Assembly: GCA_034437795.1 (NCBI GenBank)
Contig: DAOTTI010000006.1
Location: 1 to 54,445, forward strand
Direction: 5' to 3'
From: DAOTTI01 sp034437795
Lineage (GTDB): Bacteria; Chloroflexota; UBA11872; UBA12225
DNA length: 54,445 nucleotides
In this document: positions 35,226 to 41,316 of the stretch, in pieces
Layout of the letters: every line of letters starts with the position of its first letter
How positions within the stretch are numbered: position 1 is the first letter of the stretch
Position numbers and translations under genes: made by a program
The notes under the pieces: generated by a model
Told to the model about the DNA's origin: nothing
What the model saw: only the letters and a program-made list of their open reading frames with translations
Databases searched by the model: none

Positions 35226-36922
35226 CTCTCCTCCCCTGTATCATCGGCCGCTCCGTGGCCCGTCCGTAGCCGCGCGCAGGCCACCAGGGCGGCATCGATG
35301 ATGGCCTGGACCACCAACGTCGGCGTGTACAGGCACTTGTCGACCCACATGGGCGGGAACGGCTCCCCCGCGCTCCGGCGCAGGAACCGAGCGGCCGCCG
35401 CGCAGCGCCGCCGGTCGGCGGCCGGCATCGCCTCCACTCCGGAGGCGCCGGCCAGGGCGAGCACGCCATAGGCCGTCTCCTCCGCCGTCGGCTGGCCATA
35501 GAAGCCCCACGAGCCGTCGCCGTTCTGCGTCTGGCGCAGCCAGTCGCGGGCTCGTTCCAGCGCCGGCCCGACGCGGCGCCGCCACGCCGGCGGCAGCGCG
35601 CCCAGAATGCACACGGCGTGGGCCGTGGCGTAATAGGGGGAGATGTGCCACTTGTCGATCCAGTAGAGGTCCCGCACCTGCTGGCCGGCGATGTAGTCCA
35701 CCAGGCGCTCGATAGTGCGCGCGGCATCGGGATAGCCCGGCACGCCGGCGATCGCGTCAAGGACGTGCAGGTTGACGCCGACCGACGGGTGGCGCTCATG
35801 CGGGAAGCTGGCGAAGAACCCGCCTGGCGTGGCGAAGGCCTCCAGGACCCGCGGCTGCACCGCCTCGCCGGCATCGTGCAGCAGGCGCAGGGCTACCGCC
35901 GTGTCGTCGGCGTCGGCGATGGGGAACGTCGGCGACAGGCTCACCCCGCCGCGGCGCAGGGCCTCAGCCAGCGCCGCTCGCTCCGCGCCGGTGAGCAGGC
36001 GCGCGGCCGGCGCCCCCGCCAGGAACAGGTGGTAGGCGCTCCACAGCAGCTCAAACGTCTCGCACGGGTGAAGCACGGGCGCCATGGCGCCCCCGCTCCG
36101 CGCCAGGCACTGTTCGAGGTAGGCCAGCGCGCGCCCGTCGGCGCTGCGGGCGAGGTAGAACGCCGTCGCCGCGGGGGAGTTGCCGACCGATCCGTTGGCG
36201 CCCTGCGCCTGTCTCAGCCCGGCCACGTCCACGCGGTCGCCGAGGAACTCCAGCGAGTGCACCGCGGTGGTGAACGGGGAGTACAGCAGGGACGGGGGGA
36301 TCAGCCGCAGCTTCTCCGCCCGCTGGGCGCCGTAGACGTCCAGATGGGGCGGCACGGCCACGCCCGCCTGCTGGGCGCGCTCCACCAGCGCCGGCAGCAG
36401 GAGCTCGAACCCTACTAGCTCCACCGGCTCCGCGGCCAGGCGGTGGCCGTCCTGCCAGAGGTAGCGCGTGCCCGCGGCCCCCGCCGCGCGATCGGCCGCG
36501 CGGCGCCCGAAGCGGGCCAGCGTGCCCAGCGCCGCCAGGGTGCACAGCACGCGGTCATGCTCGTAGCGTACGCTGCCACCCCAGCTCCCGTCACCGTGCT
36601 GGTGCGCCACCAGCCAGTCCAGGGCACTGGGAAACTGCGACCCGCGGCGCGCCGCGCCGCACTCGCCGGCTACGGCGCCAGCAGGCGCCCCGGCAGGCAC
36701 CCCCGCCAGCCAGGCCGTATCGTAGGCCGTGCCAGCGATCCCCGGGCGGCTCTCAGGGTCGCCGAACGGCGAGCCGGCGCGACCCGCGCTCCTGGGGATC
36801 GACAGCCACCGCAGGGGCAGGGCGCCCCTGTGCCGGCGCTCCGCTCGCTCTCTGCTCAGGACGGGGGCGCCGGTGCGCCGGCGGCGCGGGCGGGGCGTGG
36901 CGATGGCAGGTGTGGCGGGCAT
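35222..36922 (-). CDS. Class II diterpene cyclase (copalyl/halimadienyl diphosphate synthase-like)
   Basis: 566 residues from the ATG at 36922 behind AGGAGACGC. Two alpha-barrel domains of the terpene cyclase betagamma type are visible. Key motifs: AYDTAWLA (67-74), QHGDGSWGG (QW-like), and the catalytic DxDD as PIADADDTA with Asp337, Asp339 and Asp340, then NGDGSWGFYGQPTAEETAYG and WVDKCLYTPTLVVQAIIDAA near the end. This pattern is that of bacterial class II diterpene cyclases such as Mycobacterium Rv3377c, which protonate GGPP and form a bicyclic prenyl diphosphate. Squalene-hopene cyclases share the fold but are longer and lack AYDTAW. The product skeleton cannot be predicted. First 60 residues are basic and may be disordered. 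Forms an operon with the class I synthase 49 bp upstream. Confidence 0.9.
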   Translation of the reverse strand: MPATPAIATPRPRRRRTGAPVLSRERAERRHRGALPLRWLSIPRSAGRAGSPFGDPESRPGIAGTAYDTAWLAGVPAGAPAGAVAGECGAARRGSQFPSALDWLVAHQHGDGSWGGSVRYEHDRVLCTLAALGTLARFGRRAADRAAGAAGTRYLWQDGHRLAAEPVELVGFELLLPALVERAQQAGVAVPPHLDVYGAQRAEKLRLIPPSLLYSPFTTAVHSLEFLGDRVDVAGLRQAQGANGSVGNSPAATAFYLARSADGRALAYLEQCLARSGGAMAPVLHPCETFELLWSAYHLFLAGAPAARLLTGAERAALAEALRRGGVSLSPTFPIADADDTAVALRLLHDAGEAVQPRVLEAFATPGGFFASFPHERHPSVGVNLHVLDAIAGVPGYPDAARTIERLVDYIAGQQVRDLYWIDKWHISPYYATAHAVCILGALPPAWRRRVGPALERARDWLRQTQNGDGSWGFYGQPTAEETAYGVLALAGASGVEAMPAADRRRCAAAARFLRRSAGEPFPPMWVDKCLYTPTLVVQAIIDAALVACARLRTGHGAADDTGEER

Positions 36923-36971
36923 GCGTCTCCTGGTTCTGAAGGTGGTGTTGTGGCGGAGTGGCGCCGGCGGG

Positions 36972-38123
36972 CTAGTTTCGCTGCCCCACGAAGGTGTGGT
37001 AGTCGTGCTCGCCGTAGAAGTCGCACACGAACCGCGCCAGGTCGGCGATCAGCGCGGCGGGGCGTCCCGTCTGGGTCTGCCCCGCGGCCTGGAGCACATC
37101 CAGCGTCGCCAACCCGTCGGCGATGGCGCTCCGCACCCGCCCTTCGGCGCGCCGGTAGGCCTCCTCGGCCGGCACGCCCTCCCGCTGGTAGGCGTAGCTC
37201 AGCAGGCCCAGGGCGTTGATCTTGCCCTCCCCCACCTCCTTGGGATAGCTCTGCAGGTCGTTGGCCAGGCGGATGCAGGTGGAGGCGATCGCTTCCATGG
37301 AGCGGAGGTGCTCGACATGCTGCGGGGTGGATGGATCGCCGGCGGTGATCAGCGCCACCCAGACGTGGGGCGGCCCGCCGATGCTGTAGCGCCCGTTGGC
37401 CAGGTACTCGTCATAGGACGGAAGCGCGGCCTCGCCGGTGCGCCGGTACGCCAGCCGCCAGGCATATTCACGCGCCATCCCGTTGATCGTCCCGCACAGG
37501 GCGTCAACCCACTCGGCGCGCAGGGCGCTGAAGAGGGGATAGCGCGCCAGGTCGTCGCGGATCTCGCACAGGGCAGCGGCCAGGCTATCGCCCGCTGGCG
37601 CCGGCTGCTCGCTCCTGGAGAGCAGGCGGTAGCGCTCGATGCGGCGCATCAACTCACCCTGGGGCACCCGCTCCTCATCGAACAGATCGTCGAGCGTGAA
37701 GGCCCACAGGTTCCAGCGCGCCATGGAGATGAGGGCGTCGACGCTGGCGAATGGCGCCGCGGCCGCCACGGAGAGAGCCAGAGGCCAGACGCGCACGCGC
37801 CGGATCAGCGGGTAGCGCGCCGCCCAGCGATGGAGCTCCTGCGCCGTCCGCGCCGTCAGATCGAAGATGTGGACCTGGTCGGCGGGGCTCAAAGCGGCGA
37901 GAAAGCGACTACGCAGGCCCACCCACAGCGAAGCGGTCTGGTCCTGCCCGTTCCGGCCCGGCCGGCTCTCCACCGCCGTCGACACCTCAGCTACTGGCAC
38001 GTCCTGGTTCTCCTGGCGTTCCGGCCACGGCCCGTGCGGCTCCTTTGCCGCGTCACGCCGCGCCTCAGATTGCGGGTCACGTCCCGCGCCGCTCGCCCTT
38101 TGCTCCCCTGGCGCAATGGCCAT
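36972..38123 (-). CDS. Class I terpene synthase
   Basis: 383 residues from the ATG at 38123, with AGGTGA just before it; the first about 65 residues are not conserved, so an internal start is possible. The aspartate-rich metal motif is LDDLFDEE (D145, D146, D149) and the second metal motif is ANDLQSYPKEVGEGK with N288, S292 and E296 (NDxxSxxxE). A typical length for bacterial class I synthases (about 320 aa core). With the class II cyclase beside it, the likely reaction is ionisation of the cyclised diphosphate and quenching to a diterpene or diterpenol. An analogous gene pair, making kolavelool in Herpetosiphon, is known to me. The product here is unknown. Confidence 0.9.
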   Translation of the reverse strand: MAIAPGEQRASGAGRDPQSEARRDAAKEPHGPWPERQENQDVPVAEVSTAVESRPGRNGQDQTASLWVGLRSRFLAALSPADQVHIFDLTARTAQELHRWAARYPLIRRVRVWPLALSVAAAAPFASVDALISMARWNLWAFTLDDLFDEERVPQGELMRRIERYRLLSRSEQPAPAGDSLAAALCEIRDDLARYPLFSALRAEWVDALCGTINGMAREYAWRLAYRRTGEAALPSYDEYLANGRYSIGGPPHVWVALITAGDPSTPQHVEHLRSMEAIASTCIRLANDLQSYPKEVGEGKINALGLLSYAYQREGVPAEEAYRRAEGRVRSAIADGLATLDVLQAAGQTQTGRPAALIADLARFVCDFYGEHDYHTFVGQRN

Positions 38124-38473
38124 TCACCTGAGGGACGACCCACTACCGCGTCACGTCCCGTGCTGCTTGCCATTGGCTGCTCCGGCGGAGCGGCGACGGC
38201 CGTGAGTACCGGCCCGCTAGGACCCCATTCTAGGCGGAGCGTCCTTGTCCGTACAGAGGGCCAGCACCCTTCTTGGCTGGGTGCTGGCATCCCTCTTTGC
38301 GCCCGCCCGGCCTACCCTGTCCGCGCCGCCAGGGAGAACGCCCACCCCCGGCGTGGCGCGTAGGCCAGCCGGGCGCACTGCCGTCCTGCAGCCTCAGCCC
38401 GGCCGGCAGTGCACCCCTGCACCGCCTGGCAGATGGTCAGGGGGAGGGCTCGCCAAACGCCACTCGCTACTCC
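38124..38473. other. Intergenic region upstream of the terpene operon
   Basis: About 350 bp of GC-rich DNA without a credible gene; it should hold the terpene operon promoter, but no box could be assigned. A stretch CACTCGCTACTCCCTACTGC near 38461-38480 is a variant of the low-complexity repeat found at 9.75 kb. Confidence 0.4.
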
Positions 38474-39052
38474 CTACTGCCTCGGGTCCACGCCTGTGAG
38501 CAGGTCCGCCACGCGACAGGCGAAGCCCGACAGCAATGGTGACTCCAGTGTGTCCGGCTCGTACAAGGTCGCCGCCAGCCGCAGCGCGGCCTGCTCACGC
38601 CGGTACACGGCCACCGACCACTGGCGCCAGTCCACGATCCAATACTCGTGCACGCCGCAGCGCGAGTACAGCCCCAGCTTGATGTCGCGATCCCGCTGCT
38701 CGTTGGCCCGGCCCGGCGACAGTACCTCCACCACCAGCTCTGGCGCGCCGTGCAACATGCCGTCGGCGCCGCGAATGCGTTGCAACTGTGGGCGGCTCAC
38801 CCAGACCACGTCCGGCGCGGCGGCGTCTTCTGGCCCGAAGACAATCCCCGGGGCAACCATCGTCACCCCGCTCCCCGTGCGCACGCTCCAGTCGCGGAGC
38901 GCCGCCGTGACGTTGGCGCACGTCGTCTGGTGCTCGAGGTCTGGCTGCCGGCTGACGTACAGTTCCCCGTCGATGATCTCGTATCTCTTGTCTTCGAGGG
39001 GCTGCGGGAACAGCTCCAGGTCTGCCACCGTCCAGCGCAGCGTCGTCGCCAT
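38474..39052 (-). CDS. Uma2-family (DUF820) endonuclease-like protein
   Basis: 192 residues from the ATG at 39052. Shows the Uma2 features: YEIIDGELYVSRQPDLEHQT, AAPDVVWVS, PELVVEVLSPG with the first acidic residue of a PD-(D/E)xK core, then DRDIKLGLYSRCGVHEYWIV with the lysine and aromatic helix, and IVDWRQWSVAVYR. Such proteins are abundant in Chloroflexota and cyanobacteria; a nuclease fold is established but biological function is not. It stands alone between the terpene operon and an aminotransferase. Confidence 0.9.
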   Translation of the reverse strand: MATTLRWTVADLELFPQPLEDKRYEIIDGELYVSRQPDLEHQTTCANVTAALRDWSVRTGSGVTMVAPGIVFGPEDAAAPDVVWVSRPQLQRIRGADGMLHGAPELVVEVLSPGRANEQRDRDIKLGLYSRCGVHEYWIVDWRQWSVAVYRREQAALRLAATLYEPDTLESPLLSGFACRVADLLTGVDPRQ

Positions 39053-39514
39053 CACGCGGCGTCCTGTCGCTCCAACGTATAGCCCAACTGCTCGCCCCGG
39101 CTCGCTGTGTCCTCGCGCTCCCCTTCACTCGGCACGCCGCCGCTCGCTCCCTGGCAAGGCACCGGCTGAGAAGGCTCCCCCCTGAGGCCCCCCACCCCGA
39201 CGCGGGGACGTGGGGCCACGGAGACGCGGTGAGAGCACCGCCAAAGGAGGTGAGGTTCGCCAATCCGCAAGCGCTGCGCGCACCCGATGGCGACCATGGT
39301 CTGGCGCCAGCGCGTTCTTACTCTGCAGTGGCAGGGGCGCTCGGTGGTGTATGACGACGCCACCATCATGCGCTCGCCCTGCGGGGGCGCCTGTGGCACC
39401 TGTCCACCCGCGAGGTCTGTGCCTGGCTGGACCGCTGGCCAGCGCCGGCGGTGGCATGCGGGCTGCCGCCATGCCGTCAGGCTGCCGCCATGCCGTCAGG
39501 CTGCCCCCATGCCG
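39053..39514. other. Intergenic region with dispersed GC-rich motif
   Basis: About 460 bp. CCACCCCGACGCGGGGACGT near 39189-39208, followed by CCACGGAGACGCGG, is the second dispersed motif. The tandem repeat at 39468-39524 lies at its right end. A short ORF reading MATMVWRQRVLTLQWQGRSV on the plus strand was seen but is not accepted as a gene. Confidence 0.45.
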
Positions 39515-39524
39515 TCAGGCTGCC
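39468..39524. repeat. Three tandem 19-bp repeats at the 3' end of the aminotransferase
   Basis: Three adjacent 19-bp copies of GCCATGCCGTCAGGCTGCC (last begins CCC instead of GCC). The last copy holds the stop codon of the aminotransferase (TGA at 39517-39515), so each earlier copy duplicates that stop and the following bases. Confidence 0.75.
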
Positions 39525-40891
39525 AGCCGCTCCAGGCAGGCGCCCGTGATGTCGAGCAATTCATCGACTTCCGCCGGCGTGATCACCAGGGGCGGAGCGA
39601 AGACGACGAAGTCGTCGCCGCAGCGCGCGATCAACCCCCGCTCACGGGCCAGCGCCTCGAACCGCTGGCCGGGCCGGGCGCTCTTGGGGTAGCGTTGGGG
39701 GTCGAACTCAAAGCCCTGGAGCAGCCCGGCGCCACGCACGTCACCGATCACGCCGGCAAAGCGCCCATGCAGCGCTTCCAGGCCCGCCCGCAGCGAGGCG
39801 CCCACCTGGCGGGCGTGGGGGATCAGGCCCCGCGCCTCAATCTCGTCGATGGCGGCTGCGCCGGCCGCGGCGGCCACGGGGTTCCCACCAAAGGTGTGCC
39901 CGTGGTGGAACTCCCTGCGCTCGTCCGGCCGGCCCAGGAAGGCCTGCCAGACACGGCCGGCGATCAGGACGGCGGCCAGGGGCGCGTACCCGCCGCTCAT
40001 GCCCTTGCCGGCGCAGAGCAGGTCCGGCGCCACGCCATAATAGTCGGCTCCGAACCACTCGCCCAGCCGCCCGAACCCCGTGATGATCTCGTCGTAGATC
40101 AAGAGCACGTCATGCCGGTCGCAGGCGGCGCGGAGGACCTGGAAGTACGCCGGCGGCGGTACGACGTAGCCCGCCGAAGAGACGGAGATCGGCTCCACGA
40201 TGACGGCGGCCACGGTCTCTGGATCCTCCGCCTCGATGGTGCGCTCAACCAGCGTGGCGCTGGCCACGCCGCAGGTGGCGTCGTCGAGCGTCGCGCCGAA
40301 GAGGTGGCGGAAGACGTGGGGAGGATGGTGGTGCAGGAAGCCGGCTCCAAGGGGCTCGAAGACGCTCTTGCGCTCCCAGCCCCCGCCAGCGGAGAGCGCC
40401 CCCATGGTGGCGCCGTGATAGCCGCCGTAACGGGCGACGATCTTGTACTTGCGCGGGTGCCCCGCCTGCTTCCAGTACTGGCGGGCTAGCTTCATCGCCG
40501 CCTCGGTCGCTTCTGACCCGCCGGAGAGCAGCTTCACCCCTACACCCTGCTCGCCCCGCATCGGCGCTGGCGCGACGCGTCGCAGCCGTTCGGCCAGGGC
40601 CAGGGCCGGCGGGTTCGTCCCGTGCAAAGGCGGGGCGAAGTGCAACTGCTGGAGCTGCTCGATGGCGGCGCGGAGCACTCGTTCGTTGCCGTAGCCCAGG
40701 CTGGTCACGAACACCCCCGACAGGCCATCCAGGTACCAGCGCCCGTCACTGTCTTGCAGGCGCACGCCTTCGCCCCGCACAAAGATCCAGGGCGCCTCAG
40801 CAAAGGCGGCCATCTGGCGGAAGTCCAGCACCAGGTGGCGGAGGAGCTCGCGGTCGATCACCGCGCCCGAGGGGTCGGAGATGCGAGACAT
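39515..40891 (-). CDS. Class III (omega-type) PLP aminotransferase
   Basis: 458 residues. The N-terminal WYLDGLSGVFVTSLGYGNER, the PLP-anchoring GGSEATEAAMKLARQYWK, the aspartate motif VLLIYDEIITGFGRLG and the PLP lysine in LLCAGKGMSGGYAPL place it with class III aminotransferases acting on omega-amino acids, polyamines or similar substrates (beta-alanine:pyruvate, putrescine or 4-aminobutyrate types). Substrate not predictable. Stands between repeats, transcribed alone. Start ATG 40891 has GAAGGGG nearby. Confidence 0.92.
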   Translation of the reverse strand: MSRISDPSGAVIDRELLRHLVLDFRQMAAFAEAPWIFVRGEGVRLQDSDGRWYLDGLSGVFVTSLGYGNERVLRAAIEQLQQLHFAPPLHGTNPPALALAERLRRVAPAPMRGEQGVGVKLLSGGSEATEAAMKLARQYWKQAGHPRKYKIVARYGGYHGATMGALSAGGGWERKSVFEPLGAGFLHHHPPHVFRHLFGATLDDATCGVASATLVERTIEAEDPETVAAVIVEPISVSSAGYVVPPPAYFQVLRAACDRHDVLLIYDEIITGFGRLGEWFGADYYGVAPDLLCAGKGMSGGYAPLAAVLIAGRVWQAFLGRPDERREFHHGHTFGGNPVAAAAGAAAIDEIEARGLIPHARQVGASLRAGLEALHGRFAGVIGDVRGAGLLQGFEFDPQRYPKSARPGQRFEALARERGLIARCGDDFVVFAPPLVITPAEVDELLDITGACLERLAA

Positions 40892-41242
40892 GGGCAGCGC
40901 CCCTTCAGAAGGGATGGCCGGAGACGAGCCGGTAGGGGGAGTGTAGCTCTTTCTGGCCCGCCGTTGCGGGCACCCGTCGGCGAGGGGTGCAACCAGTGTT
41001 CCCGACTGGTTGAGCCCTCACCCTCGCCCACAGGGAGAGCGAATGGTTCGTCGTCCCAGAGGTGGAGCCCTCACCCCAGCCCTCCCCCTCTGGGAGAGGG
41101 AGCTCGTCGCTCTCCCAGAGGGAGAGGGAACGGAAGGGTGCTGGCCCCAGAATGATTGGTTGGACCCCTGGCGGACGCGAGCAGCGCGGCCGCCCTGACC
41201 GTGGTATCGTAGCGTGCCGACGCGTTGAGGAGGCTGGAAGCG
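40892..41242. repeat. Intergenic region with three dispersed palindromic elements
   Basis: GTTGAGCCCTCACCCTCGCC with CACAGGGAGAGCG at about 41007-41042, GGAGCCCTCACCCCAGCCC with CTCCCCCTCTGGGAGAGGGA at about 41063-41102, and an adjacent inverted CTCTCCCAGAGGGAGAGGGA at 41111-41130. GTGCAACCAGTGTTCCCGAC at 40987-41006 resembles a flanking motif at 16.05 kb. Confidence 0.65.
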
Positions 41243-41316
41243 ATGGCCCCGCATGGCCTGTGGTCAAGGTGGCGACGGCGGTCGCGATCAACGCATTGAG
41301 GAGGCTGGAAACGATG
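41222..41316 (+). repeat. Duplicated SD/start region before the CehA-like gene
   Basis: Positions 41222-41245 and 41293-41316 share 22 of 24 bases (GCGTTGAGGAGGCTGGAAGC with GATG against GCATTGAGGAGGCTGGAAAC with GATG). Each includes GAGGAGG and an ATG nine bases later. Confidence 0.75.
41243..41299 (+). CDS. 18-codon leader ORF (MAPHGLWSRWRRRSRSTH), possible leader peptide
   Basis: It starts at the first duplicated ATG with its own SD (GAGGAGG) and its TGA at 41297-41299 sits inside the second SD of the metallohydrolase gene. The peptide is arginine-rich (six Arg of 18). It may be translated and couple to the next gene, or may only be a by-product of the duplication. Family unknown. Confidence 0.35.
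   Translation: MAPHGLWSRWRRRSRSTH

Noticed and set aside
32836..35874. A 1012-codon reading frame covering the histidine kinase
   Set aside because: Its first 350 codons run through the regulator and cyclase genes in another frame. The GTG at 34821 overlapping the regulator stop gives the true kinase start.
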